NCBI GenBank assembly: GCA_947632605.1
Contig: CANRPX010000001.1
Location: forward strand, 1-64,000
From: an uncultured Clostridia bacterium
Lineage (GTDB): Bacteria; Bacillota; Clostridia; TANB77; CAG-508
Length of the DNA stretch: 64,000 nt
Reading direction: 5' to 3'
Shown piece after piece: positions 35,777 through 43,707 of this stretch. Under the pieces are notes generated by a model. That model saw only the letters and a list, made by a program, of their open reading frames with translations. It did not search any database and had not been told where the DNA came from. The first letter of the stretch is position 1, and each line of letters begins with the position of its first letter. Made by a program: the position numbers and the translations under genes.

Positions 35777-36784
35777 TTATTTATACTCTCTATCAATTTT
35801 ATTCAAATGAATATTATTTTGTTCTAATATTTCAATAAGTTCATTTTTTTCATTATTAAGTCTTTGAATAAGATTATACGTTGCATTAAGTTCAATTTCT
35901 TTAGAATTATTTGTTTCTTTAAGATATATATTTTCGTTTTGAATATCTTTATAATGTTGTATAAAATTTTCAATTTTGGTAAATTCAAGTTTTAAATTTT
36001 TAAGTTCATACATAAGTTTATTATTTTCTTTTAATAACGGTTTAAGTAAATTATTTTCAACTGATTCTGGAGTGAATTTTTCATAATTTAAAAATGATTT
36101 CACAGAAGTATATACAACAGAATTTTTTTCATCATCTTTAAACTTTTCTTTTACTGCATAAAAATTAGTTTGCTCTTTTAATTCTTCAACAGTTTTATGA
36201 TTTCTATTAGGATTATTTTTCCCTCTTTCAAGATTAAAATCATTCATTCTAACACATTCAAAAAATTTATCTTGTAATATCATATAACTATTTCGTTCTT
36301 TCCAAAAATCATAGCCACCAATTTTTCTAATAGAATTTCCATTTTTGTCAACAGAATCTACAACAGGAATATAGGTTAAGTGCATGTGAGGTGTTTCTTC
36401 ATCTAAATGAACAACTGCAGATATAATATTTTCTTTACCTAAATTTTTATAATTACAAACAAAGTCATAAGCAATTTGAAAATATCTATTTGTTTCTTTT
36501 TCACCAATAGATGAAAAGAAAGATTTATCAGAAGTAATAATCATTTCACAAGCATAAATACTATTTTTATGTAGTTGCCCTTTTAAATTATTTTGCTCTT
36601 TTAATCTTTTAAATTCTTTAAAATAATTTAAAAATAAAGGCTTTTTTAAATGATAATTTCTATAAGTTTTTGTTTTATCTATATTTTTATTAGAATATTC
36701 TTTTTTAACTCTCTCATTATGAGGAGCAAGTTTTATCATTTGTTCTTTTGTATATTTTTCATTTCTTATTATTGCATAACTCAT
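35777..36784 (-). CDS. mobV: MobV-family relaxase (Mob/Pre)
   Basis: 335 residues. The N-terminal ~200 residues form the relaxase domain, with the MobV motif III fully present: H126, D128, E129, H133 and H135 in HLDEETPHMHL, which bind the metal for strand nicking. The N-terminal histidine of motif I is at H22 (APHNER), as in pMV158 MobM. The C-terminal third is a coiled coil. It nicks oriT and leads the DNA strand through a helper's channel. It lies just downstream of a matching oriT. The start has a GGAGATGAG site. The protein is shorter than MobM (494 aa) and may lack its extreme C-terminus. Confidence 0.9.
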   Translation of the reverse strand: MSYAIIRNEKYTKEQMIKLAPHNERVKKEYSNKNIDKTKTYRNYHLKKPLFLNYFKEFKRLKEQNNLKGQLHKNSIYACEMIITSDKSFFSSIGEKETNRYFQIAYDFVCNYKNLGKENIISAVVHLDEETPHMHLTYIPVVDSVDKNGNSIRKIGGYDFWKERNSYMILQDKFFECVRMNDFNLERGKNNPNRNHKTVEELKEQTNFYAVKEKFKDDEKNSVVYTSVKSFLNYEKFTPESVENNLLKPLLKENNKLMYELKNLKLEFTKIENFIQHYKDIQNENIYLKETNNSKEIELNATYNLIQRLNNEKNELIEILEQNNIHLNKIDREYK

Positions 36785-36878
36785 AAAAACTCATCTCCAT
36801 TTCATATAAATCTATTATTTGGAATTCTCCGACAGAATCTATAAAATCTTTTATATTATCGTAGTTATACTTATTCAT
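36759..36878 (-). CDS. Small ORF (39 codons) overlapping mobV
   Basis: ATG at 36878 with an excellent AAGGAGATGA site, 39 codons, stop at 36759-36761. It overlaps the mobV start by 26 bases in another frame. The product is acidic (many D, E, Y, N). It could be a leader that couples mobV translation, or a small relaxosome or control protein. No family recognised. Confidence 0.5.
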   Translation of the reverse strand: MNKYNYDNIKDFIDSVGEFQIIDLYEMEMSFYELCNNKK

Positions 36879-36900
36879 TTTAATCATCTCCTTTTGAACG

Positions 36901-36936
36901 AAACGGATAAATCAATTACTACTGATTTATCCGTTT
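36901..36936. promoter_or_regulatory. 14-bp inverted repeat upstream of the mob operon
   Basis: A perfect repeat (36901-36914 with 36923-36936), 22 bases before the small ORF start. On the minus-strand transcript it forms a hairpin just before the ribosome site. It may be an operator for the mob operon or an RNA control element. Confidence 0.5.
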
Positions 36937-36990
36937 CTGCTTTGTAATGGAACTCTCTAAAAATCCATAATAATATCTGCTTTTTAAAAA

Positions 36991-37012
36991 GTTCCATAAC
37001 ACACTATGGAAC
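36991..37012 (-). other. oriT: Origin of transfer (oriT), pMV158/MobV type
   Basis: On the minus strand an 8-bp perfect inverted repeat (GTTCCATA/TATGGAAC) flanks GTGTGT and so presents TAGTGTG/TTA, the conserved nick site of MobM-like relaxases. The nick would fall between 37000 and 36999. It lies ~110 bases upstream of the small ORF and ~210 bases upstream of mobV on the same strand, the usual place. Confidence 0.85.
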
Positions 37013-37032
37013 TTTGAAAAGTTCCTCGTGTG

Positions 37033-37053
37033 CCAAAGGGAAAATCCCTTTGG
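37033..37053. repeat. Short hairpin beside oriT
   Basis: A perfect 9-bp inverted repeat (37033-37041 with 37045-37053) with an AAA loop. It may be an accessory relaxase-binding hairpin. A second GTTCC near 37020-37025 repeats part of the oriT arm. Confidence 0.5.
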
Positions 37054-37127
37054 AAACTCTAAAAAGTGAAAAAAACAAAAAAATAATGAAAACATTGATT
37101 TTTCACGGAAAATCACCATTTTGAATT

Positions 37128-37196
37128 ATTTTTTAAAAAAAATTTATAAAACACTTGCAAAACAAAATAAGCTGTGTTACAATAAAGAACGTGGTA
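37128..37196 (+). repeat. Right-end repeat, copy A, with outward promoter-like boxes
   Basis: Nearly identical to 38909-38976 (one base missing in an A run and one substitution). It contains TTGCAA (37155-37160) and TACAAT (37178-37183), 17 bases apart, reading outward into attR. An arm-type repeat overlaps the -35 box. It is either the element's right arm region, a promoter for a short RNA, or both. Confidence 0.6.
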
Positions 37197-37205
37197 GGAA
37201 CAAAT

Positions 37206-37248
37206 CCTGCCCACCACAAAAAGAGGTCAAAAGCCTCTTTTTTTGTTG
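37206..37248 (+). repeat. attR: 43-bp direct repeat
   Basis: Identical to 32588-32630, including the tRNA 3' end and its terminator. Upstream bases (GTGGTAGGAACAAATC) no longer match the tRNA, which marks the element's right boundary. Confidence 0.9.
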
Positions 37249-37383
37249 TTTTAAATTTATTATATATTTAGAGCAAAATTCAATTAGTATCATCTAACAT
37301 CAAGAAAATTTTTAAAGATATTTACAAACAATTTTATTAATGATTAAATATTTTATATAATTACAAATGGAGTGTGATAGTAA

Positions 37384-38088
37384 GTGACAAAGAAAAGAGT
37401 AATTTTTATTTTTATTGTTATCATTATCATATCAATATTATTATGTTTGTACTATTTAAAATCAATTTATTATACATTAGATGATGTTAGTGCTATGTTA
37501 AATTCTGCAAAGCTTCCTCAAAATGTTTATATAAAAGAATGTGAATATACTGATGAATATACTTATAGTACTGATATATATATAAAAGATAATATAATGA
37601 ATATGTATAACATAAGGGAATCTTCTTCTGAAAATATAGTCGATATTAATTCATTAATTATTTATGAGAATCAGAAAGTATTAGATATTGATAACATCAA
37701 TAAAATAATAACTGTATCTAATGTTGAAAAAAATTATGATATTTATAATCAAGATAAGTATAGCTTTTTTAACTCAGTACAACAACATGGACTATATGAA
37801 CATTTAGGAATATATAAATATTGTGGAAAAGAAAATATAGATGGGAAAAAGTGTATTAAGGTTTCATTTACAGATAATGATGAAAATAGTATACATGTTG
37901 ATTACTACTATATTGATATAGAATCAAATCTTATTATTCAAGTTAAATCATATTCGGGTAGTAATATAAAAGAATTACAGTTAATAAAAACAAAAACATG
38001 GGAATACAAATTTGATGTTGTAACAGATAGTGATATTATAAAATTTGATATAAATAATTATCCAGATTATGAATATAATGAATTTTAA
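37384..38088 (+). CDS. Unknown membrane-anchored protein
   Basis: 234 residues: one N-terminal membrane helix (residues ~5-24) and an extracellular part of alternating strands, ending DFDINNYPDYEYNEF-like. The pattern of paired strands in the second half (CIKVSFT, VDYYYIDIE, LIIQVKS) resembles LolA/MucB-type sensors or DUF4412-like folds, but I cannot assign it. The start is a GTG after GGAG. It lies just outside attR and is convergent with the next unknown gene. It is probably part of the accessory region. Confidence 0.62.
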   Translation: MTKKRVIFIFIVIIIISILLCLYYLKSIYYTLDDVSAMLNSAKLPQNVYIKECEYTDEYTYSTDIYIKDNIMNMYNIRESSSENIVDINSLIIYENQKVLDIDNINKIITVSNVEKNYDIYNQDKYSFFNSVQQHGLYEHLGIYKYCGKENIDGKKCIKVSFTDNDENSIHVDYYYIDIESNLIIQVKSYSGSNIKELQLIKTKTWEYKFDVVTDSDIIKFDINNYPDYEYNEF

Positions 38089-38090
38089 AT

Positions 38091-38145
38091 AAAAAACTCA
38101 ATTTATGCAATTAGTATTTTTAATCTTTCATAAATTGAGTTTTTT
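38091..38145. terminator. Bidirectional terminator between two unknown genes
   Basis: A 16-bp stem (near 38092-38107 with 38129-38145) with A and T runs on the two sides, between convergent genes. Confidence 0.88.
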
Positions 38146-38150
38146 AAGTT

Positions 38151-38819
38151 TTAAAATGAAATTTTATATTTAAATTCTCCTAAATGTTTGAATATTTTAT
38201 AACAATTATCAGATTCTGGTTTGTAAATTAAATCTAAAAATTCTATATATAAGTTATCTGATATTTTATAATTGGCACCTAAATTAAATGTTAATGATAA
38301 TATTTTATAATTACCATTTTCTGAATTAGAAAGATTAAAAGATGTATCATCATCTAATTTCTTAGTATCTAATCCTTTAGAAGATAATTTAAAATATAAA
38401 TTTTTGTTATATAATAAATAGTCAGTATTACCAACAAATAAAATGTCTCCTACTGATTTATTATAATAAATGTTTTTATTGTCGTGTACTCTTAGCATAA
38501 AACGTAACTTTTCTAAATTTTGCTCATTATTCAAGTAGATTTTAAAATTAGTTTCCAATTTTCCAGTTGATTGATCATAAGTTATGTTATATAGCTCAAT
38601 TGATATATTATCTTTTGAAATTACATTATTTACATTTGCTTCATCTTTATTATAATTTAAATTACATTCTAGTATTTCTCTAGAGTAATATTTCATTCTA
38701 AAAGATAATTTATCTATTAAATTATCTACATTATCTTCATAAAAGAAACCATAAAAAATATTAACTAAAATAAAAAAAATAAAAAGGATTACACCTATAA
38801 TAATAAATTTTTTTACCAA
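38151..38819 (-). CDS. Unknown membrane-anchored protein
   Basis: 222 residues: an N-terminal membrane helix (~5-27) and an extracellular beta-rich part with a repeated style of long polar strands (for example SIELYNITYDQSTGKLETNFKI). No family recognised. The start is a TTG at 38819 after GAGG. Together with the convergent gene it fills the space between the two right-end repeats, so it may be cargo of a second, older element. Confidence 0.6.
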   Translation of the reverse strand: MVKKFIIIGVILFIFFILVNIFYGFFYEDNVDNLIDKLSFRMKYYSREILECNLNYNKDEANVNNVISKDNISIELYNITYDQSTGKLETNFKIYLNNEQNLEKLRFMLRVHDNKNIYYNKSVGDILFVGNTDYLLYNKNLYFKLSSKGLDTKKLDDDTSFNLSNSENGNYKILSLTFNLGANYKISDNLYIEFLDLIYKPESDNCYKIFKHLGEFKYKISF

Positions 38820-38908
38820 TTTATACCTCTATTTAAATAAATTATTATAAAAATTAAATCATAAATTGTAATTTTTGTAAATACAATTCCTATATGATTA
38901 AATTTATA

Positions 38909-38992
38909 ATTTTTTAAAAAAATTTATAAAACACTTGCAAAACAAAATAAGCTGTGTTACAATAGAGAACGTGGTAAGACACATGTTACCAC
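38909..38992 (+). repeat. Right-end repeat, copy B, with promoter boxes and hairpin
   Basis: Copy of 37128-37196, with the same TTGCAA (38935-38940) and TACAAT (38958-38963). After the shared GTGGTA it diverges into a GTGGTAA/TTACCAC hairpin (38971-38977 with 38986-38992) plus TTTTAT, where copy A has attR. It may be the worn right end of a related element. Confidence 0.55.
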
Positions 38993-39007
38993 TTTTATAA
39001 AAAAATA

Positions 39008-39036
39008 TTGACAAACTGCGTTTGATATAGTAAAAT
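39008..39036 (+). promoter_or_regulatory. Promoter of the tRNA-Val-Asp-Phe cluster
   Basis: TTGACA (39008-39013), 17 bases, TAAAAT (39031-39036). Confidence 0.75.
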
Positions 39037-39061
39037 TAATCACGTCAGTTGGAACATATTT

Positions 39062-39137
39062 GGTCGCTTAGCTCAGCTGGGAGAGCATCTGCCTTACAAG
39101 CAGGAGGTCATAGGTTCGAACCCTATAGCGACCACCA
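39062..39137 (+). tRNA. tRNA-Val (UAC)
   Basis: 76 nt, acceptor GGTCGCT/AGCGACC, discriminator A, CCA encoded. Loop CTTACAA gives anticodon TAC. Confidence 0.96.
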
Positions 39138-39145
39138 CTTTTTTT

Positions 39146-39222
39146 GGCCTGGTAGTTCAGTTGGTTAGAATGCCGCCCTGTCACGGCGGAGGTCGACGGT
39201 TCGAGCCCGTTCCAGGTCGCCA
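39146..39222 (+). tRNA. tRNA-Asp (GUC)
   Basis: 77 nt, acceptor GGCCTGG/CCAGGTC with one G-T pair, discriminator G, CCA encoded. Loop CTGTCAC gives anticodon GTC. The G discriminator is relevant to the aspS T-box. Confidence 0.96.
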
Positions 39223-39253
39223 AAATATCTAGTCCAACAGCTAGATATTTTTT
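39223..39253 (+). terminator. Hairpin between tRNA-Asp and tRNA-Phe
   Basis: A 10-bp stem (39223-39232 with 39241-39250) plus T run. It may end most Val-Asp transcripts or serve as a processing signal; no separate promoter is visible before tRNA-Phe. Confidence 0.7.
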
Positions 39254-39259
39254 ATATAA

Positions 39260-39335
39260 GGCTTCATAGCTCAGTTGGTAGAGCAGGGGACTGAAAATCC
39301 CCGTGTCAGTGGTTCGATTCCACTTGAAGCCACCA
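39260..39335 (+). tRNA. tRNA-Phe (GAA)
   Basis: 76 nt, acceptor GGCTTCA/TGAAGCC, discriminator A, CCA encoded. Loop CTGAAAA gives anticodon GAA. Confidence 0.96.
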
Positions 39336-39338
39336 AGG

Positions 39339-39368
39339 AAATACTCACTTTTTGTGAGTATTTTTTTA
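39339..39368 (+). terminator. Terminator of the tRNA cluster
   Basis: A 9-bp stem AATACTCAC/GTGAGTATT (39340-39348 with 39354-39362) followed by T. Confidence 0.88.
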
Positions 39369-39462
39369 TAATAAAAAGTCAAAAAATGTTGATTTTGCTT
39401 GTATTTTATTGTATACTAATTATATTAAATTGTATTAAAAAAAGTTAATATTGGAGGTTTTT

Positions 39463-41316
39463 ATGGAGAAATTAGCAATATTGGATTGTGGTGGCCAATA
39501 TACTAAAGTTATTGATAGGAGAGTTAGAGAATTAGGTGTAAAATCTGATATATTTCCTATTAATGTAAAAAGCGAAGATTTAAAAGATTATGGATCAGTT
39601 ATTTTATCAGGTGGACCAAATAATGTAGCAGATGGTCAAAGATTAAAATTTGATAAAAAAATATTTGAACTTGGAATACCAGTTTTAGGAATTTGCTATG
39701 GAATGCAACTTATGTCTGACTATTTTGGTGGAGTAGTAGATAGTAATGTAAAAAAAGAATATGGACAAAATGAAGTTACAATAAATACTGATGTACCAAT
39801 TTTTGATGGATTAGCAAAAGTTCAACAAGTTCTTATGAGCCATGGTGATACAGTAAAAGTTTGTCCAAAAGGATTTGAAGTAATAGCAAAATCTGGAGAA
39901 GCAATAGCTGGTATTGGTAATGTAGAAAGAAAAATGTATGGTGTTCAATTCCATCCAGAAGTTGATTTAACTGAAGAAGGAATGAAAATGCTAGAAAACT
40001 TTATTAGAAAAGTTGCAGGATATAAAGAATTTTATGCATTAGAAGATAGAATTCAAACTTCAATAAAAATGATACAAGAAAAAGTTAAAGATAATAAAAT
40101 AGTTGTTTTAGTAAGTGGTGGAGTTGATTCAGCAGTTACAGCAGCATTACTTGTAAAAGCATTAAATCCAGATAATATTTATGCTATACATATAGATTCA
40201 GGATTTATGAGAAAAAATGAAAGTGATATAATTTGTGAAAATTTAAAAGAATTAGGATTAAAGAATTTAATTAGAGAAAATGCTAAAGATTATTTCTTTA
40301 ATACTGTAGTAGAAGTAGATGGTAAAAAAATTGGACCATTAGTTGATACAGTTGATCCTGAAACTAAAAGACAAATTATTGGTGAAATATTTATAAAAAT
40401 TGCAAATAATGTAATTGAAAGATTAGGACTAGATCCTAAAAACACATTTATTGCTCAAGGAACATTAAGACCAGACTTAATAGAAAGTGGAAACCCAGAC
40501 ATAAGTGGTTTTGCACATAAAATAAAAACACATCATAATGATGTAGAAATAGTTAGAGAAGCTAGAAAAAAAGGTTTAATAGTAGAAACAAATAGTGATT
40601 GGCATAAAGATGAAGTTAGAAAAGTTGCTAGAAAGTTGGGATTAGCAGAATCAATAGCTTCAAGACAACCATTCCCAGGACCAGGACTTGCTATTAGATT
40701 ACTTTGCCATGATAAAAAAGAAGAAGTAACTATTACTTCTGAAGAAGTGGAAAAATTAAATTCAATTTTAAATGGAACTCTTGAAAAAGGATATATTCTT
40801 CCAATTAAATCAGTAGGTGTTCAAGGTGATGCTAGAAGTTATAGAAACCTTTGTGTAATGTCAGGAAACGGATTAGATTTTGATTGGAAAACTATTACAA
40901 GTAAAGCAAAAGAAGTCACAGATTCAATAAATACAATAAACAGAGTTGGTTATGTATTAAATAAGAAAAATGTAGAAGAAAATCCTAAATGTTTTGATAT
41001 GAAAATATGTGATGAAAGTGTAGATTTACTTCGTGAGTTAGATAAAATAGTTACAACTAATTTAGAAAAAGCTAAAGTAAATCAAACTTTTGCAGTATTA
41101 CTTCCAATAGGAATTAATAAAAAATATTCAGTTGCAATAAGAACATTTGTTACAAATGATTTCATGACAGGAAGACCTGGTGAAATTGGAAAAGAAGTTT
41201 CAAAAGAAATGTTAGAAAAAACTGTAAATGAAATAACAGAAAAATATGGAGATAAAGTAGAATTTATAATTTATGATGTAACAAGTAAACCACCAGCAAC
41301 TTGTGAATGGCAATAA
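39463..41316 (+). CDS. guaA: GMP synthase (glutamine-hydrolysing), long form
   Basis: 617 residues from the ATG at 39463 after a GGAGG site. The N-terminal class I amidotransferase has GICYGMQ (nucleophile Cys near 78) and QFHPEVD. The ATP-pyrophosphatase domain has the P-loop LVSGGVDS (~226). The C-terminus ends PPATCEWQ, close to the usual PPGTIEWE. Common bacterial GuaA is ~510-525 residues; the extra ~100 lie in the C-terminal dimerization region (after SVGVQGDARSYRN), as in the longer group that includes eukaryotic enzymes. It makes GMP from XMP. I see no purine riboswitch in the short leader. Confidence 0.94.
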   Translation: MEKLAILDCGGQYTKVIDRRVRELGVKSDIFPINVKSEDLKDYGSVILSGGPNNVADGQRLKFDKKIFELGIPVLGICYGMQLMSDYFGGVVDSNVKKEYGQNEVTINTDVPIFDGLAKVQQVLMSHGDTVKVCPKGFEVIAKSGEAIAGIGNVERKMYGVQFHPEVDLTEEGMKMLENFIRKVAGYKEFYALEDRIQTSIKMIQEKVKDNKIVVLVSGGVDSAVTAALLVKALNPDNIYAIHIDSGFMRKNESDIICENLKELGLKNLIRENAKDYFFNTVVEVDGKKIGPLVDTVDPETKRQIIGEIFIKIANNVIERLGLDPKNTFIAQGTLRPDLIESGNPDISGFAHKIKTHHNDVEIVREARKKGLIVETNSDWHKDEVRKVARKLGLAESIASRQPFPGPGLAIRLLCHDKKEEVTITSEEVEKLNSILNGTLEKGYILPIKSVGVQGDARSYRNLCVMSGNGLDFDWKTITSKAKEVTDSINTINRVGYVLNKKNVEENPKCFDMKICDESVDLLRELDKIVTTNLEKAKVNQTFAVLLPIGINKKYSVAIRTFVTNDFMTGRPGEIGKEVSKEMLEKTVNEITEKYGDKVEFIIYDVTSKPPATCEWQ

Positions 41317-41340
41317 TAATTTAGTATGAATTAATCTTAA

Positions 41341-41374
41341 GAAAGTCTATAATAATTTAATTATAGACTTTTTT
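41341..41374 (+). terminator. Terminator of guaA
   Basis: A perfect 12-bp stem (41342-41353 with 41360-41371) followed by T. Confidence 0.9.
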
Positions 41375-41437
41375 ATTTGACACTCAATTTTTAAAATGAT
41401 ATAATTTAATCTTGTAGGCAATAAAGGAGGTTTTATT

Positions 41438-43468
41438 TTGGAAAAAGAAGAGAACATATTAAGTACAGAAAAAATAGGAAAATTAATACTTAAATTTGCT
41501 ATACCATCAATTATTTCTATGTTAGTAAATTCTTTATACAATATAGTAGATCAAGTGTTTATTGGTAGAGGTGTAGGATATTTAGGAAATGGTGCAACAA
41601 ATGTAGTATTTCCACTAGTTATTTTATCACTTGCTTTTTCACTTATGATTGGTGATGGTACATCAGCATATTTAAGTCTAAAATTAGGAGAGAAAAAAGA
41701 AAAAGAAGCTGCAAAAGGTGTAGCAAATGGAATTTTAATTTCTATTATTTTTTCATTATTGTTTTCTATTTGTAGTTTTATATTTCTACCACAATTATTA
41801 AATTTATTTGGTTGTACAGATGCATTAAGAGAATATGCTTTGAATTATGGTTATATTATAGTTATAGGTCTTCCATTTGCAATTTGTGGTATTACATTAA
41901 ATGGTGTAATAAGAGCAGATGGTTCACCAAAGTATTCTATGACTTCTATGGTATCTGGTGCAATATTAAATATTATATTAGATCCAATTTTTATATTTGT
42001 TTTTAAAATGGGAGTTCAAGGTGCAGCAATTGCAACTATTTTAAGTCAAATATTAACTTTTATTTTAAATATTTTATATGTTAGAAAATTTAAAACAATA
42101 AAATTAAGCAAAGATATTTTTGAATTAGACTTTGGTGTTGTTTTAAAATTATTGTCTTTAGGAATCAGTAGTTTTATAACAGAAATGAGCTTTGTAGTAG
42201 TTATGTCTGTTCAAAATAATTTATTTGGAAAATATGGTGCACTTTCAGAATATGGTTCAGAAGTACCAATAACAGTTTTTGGAATTGTTATGAAAATAAG
42301 TCAAATTTTAAATAGTATAATAATAGGATTATCTGTTGGTTCACAACCAATAATTGGATATAATTATGGAGCACAAGCTTTTAATAGAGTTAAGAAAACT
42401 TTAAAAATGGTATTAATTACTAGTGTATCAGTTAGTACATTTGCATTTATTTTATTCCAAACAATTCCAGATAAATTAATTATGATTTTTGGAAGTGGAG
42501 AAGGTGGAGATGCTCTTCCATCAAATTATATAGAATTTGCTTGTATAGCATTTAGAACATATTTAGTTTTATGTATTTGCAATGGTGTACAAATTCCAGC
42601 AGGTATTTTTTTCCAAGCTATTGGAAAGAGTACAAAAAGTGCAGTGCTTTCTTTATCAAGACAAATATTATTTTTGGTTCCAGCATTTTTTATACTTGGT
42701 GCAATGTTTGGACTTAGAGGATTACTTTATGCAGGACCATTTGCTGATGGATTAGCATTTTTAATTTCAAGTGCATTATTAATAATTGAAATTAAAAACT
42801 TAAATAAAAAATATAAAAAGAGTCAAGCTTTAATAGATGATACAAGTACAGATAATAAATTAGAAGAAAAGTTTGTAATAACTGTATCTAGAGAATATGG
42901 CTCAGGCGGTAGATATGTTGGTAGACTAATTGCAGATAAATTAGGAATAAAATTATATGATAAAGACCTTATAATAAAATTAGCTGAAAGAACAGGACTT
43001 GCAGAAGAATATATTGAAAACAATGAACAAAAAAGAAGTGTTTTAGATATTTTAAATAATGGATATTATGCAGGATTAAATAATGATGATGAATTATTTG
43101 TACAAGAATCAGAATTAATAAGAGAAATAGCAAGCAAAGAATCTTGTGTAATTATAGGAAGATGTGCAGATTTTATTTTAAAAGATAATAAAAATGTTTT
43201 AAAAGTTTTTATAACAGGTACTATGGAAAATAAAATAAAACGTGCAACAGAAATCTATGGATTTGATAAAGATAAAGCTGAAAAAGAAATTAATAGAATT
43301 AATAAATTAAGAGCTAATCATTATAAACATTATACCGGTAATAATTGGACAGATTCTTCTAATTATGATTTATGCATAAATAGCGATTTATATGGGGTAG
43401 AAAAAACAGCAGATATTATTTGTAACTTAGTTTTACAAAAAACAAATAAGAAACCAATAAAATTGTAA
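41438..43468 (+). CDS. MATE-family efflux transporter fused to a cytidylate-kinase-like domain
   Basis: 676 residues. Residues 1-~455 are a complete MATE transporter: twelve hydrophobic helices with the two-fold pattern (FAIPSIISMLVNSLYNIVDQVFIGR near the start and a related stretch in the second half). After a charged linker (~456-476) comes a P-loop kinase-like domain of the Cytidylate_kin2/AAA_26 type (~477-676). It starts ITVSREYGSGGRYVGRLIADKLG and contains VIIGRCADFIL. MATE proteins expel drugs or metabolites using Na+ or H+. The kinase half, cytoplasmic, has no known role in this pairing. The start is a TTG with a perfect AAAGGAGG site. Confidence 0.9.
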   Translation: MEKEENILSTEKIGKLILKFAIPSIISMLVNSLYNIVDQVFIGRGVGYLGNGATNVVFPLVILSLAFSLMIGDGTSAYLSLKLGEKKEKEAAKGVANGILISIIFSLLFSICSFIFLPQLLNLFGCTDALREYALNYGYIIVIGLPFAICGITLNGVIRADGSPKYSMTSMVSGAILNIILDPIFIFVFKMGVQGAAIATILSQILTFILNILYVRKFKTIKLSKDIFELDFGVVLKLLSLGISSFITEMSFVVVMSVQNNLFGKYGALSEYGSEVPITVFGIVMKISQILNSIIIGLSVGSQPIIGYNYGAQAFNRVKKTLKMVLITSVSVSTFAFILFQTIPDKLIMIFGSGEGGDALPSNYIEFACIAFRTYLVLCICNGVQIPAGIFFQAIGKSTKSAVLSLSRQILFLVPAFFILGAMFGLRGLLYAGPFADGLAFLISSALLIIEIKNLNKKYKKSQALIDDTSTDNKLEEKFVITVSREYGSGGRYVGRLIADKLGIKLYDKDLIIKLAERTGLAEEYIENNEQKRSVLDILNNGYYAGLNNDDELFVQESELIREIASKESCVIIGRCADFILKDNKNVLKVFITGTMENKIKRATEIYGFDKDKAEKEINRINKLRANHYKHYTGNNWTDSSNYDLCINSDLYGVEKTADIICNLVLQKTNKKPIKL

Positions 43469-43485
43469 AATTTTAAAAATATAAG

Positions 43486-43530
43486 TACATCTTTATTTAG
43501 TAATTTACAATAAATAAAGATGTATTTTTT
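43486..43530 (+). terminator. Terminator after the MATE fusion gene
   Basis: A perfect 14-bp stem (43486-43499 with 43511-43524) followed by six T. The following ~150 bases are AT-rich with no visible gene. Confidence 0.9.
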
Positions 43531-43678
43531 ATTGTTTTATTAAAAGTTTATAATCATATTTTATGTATATAATATTTTAAAAAATAAAATAAAAAAGTTT
43601 AGAAAAAATGAGTAACAAGAAGTAAAAAAATATAAATAGAGCGATATAAATAAAAAATTGAAAGTTTTTTGACTTTTA

Positions 43679-43707
43679 TTGACTTTTTTATTGTGTAGCA
43701 GTATAAT
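43679..43707 (+). promoter_or_regulatory. Promoter of mgtE
   Basis: TTGACT (43679-43684), 17 bases, TATAAT (43702-43707). The leader is ~42 bases, too short for an M-box riboswitch. Confidence 0.75.

Larger units (their letters stand above)
32588..37248. mobile_element. Integrative mobilizable element in tRNA-Tyr (decayed integrase)
   Basis: A 4.66-kb unit bounded by 43-bp direct repeats. Order from the left: arm-type repeats, tyrosine integrase remnant, unknown membrane protein, V8-like protease, XRE remnant, MobV relaxase, a small ORF, a pMV158-type oriT, and the right end. It has no conjugation machinery, so it would need a helper plasmid or ICE to move. The integrase lacks its N-terminal part, so excision may depend on another integrase. 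The boundaries are seen directly; the element class is inferred from int, mob and oriT. Confidence 0.85.

Noticed and set aside
39068..39382. Minus-strand ORF of 104 codons across the tRNA-Val-Asp-Phe genes
   Set aside because: It is an open frame through tRNA genes; its residues reflect tRNA arms and no ribosome site is present.
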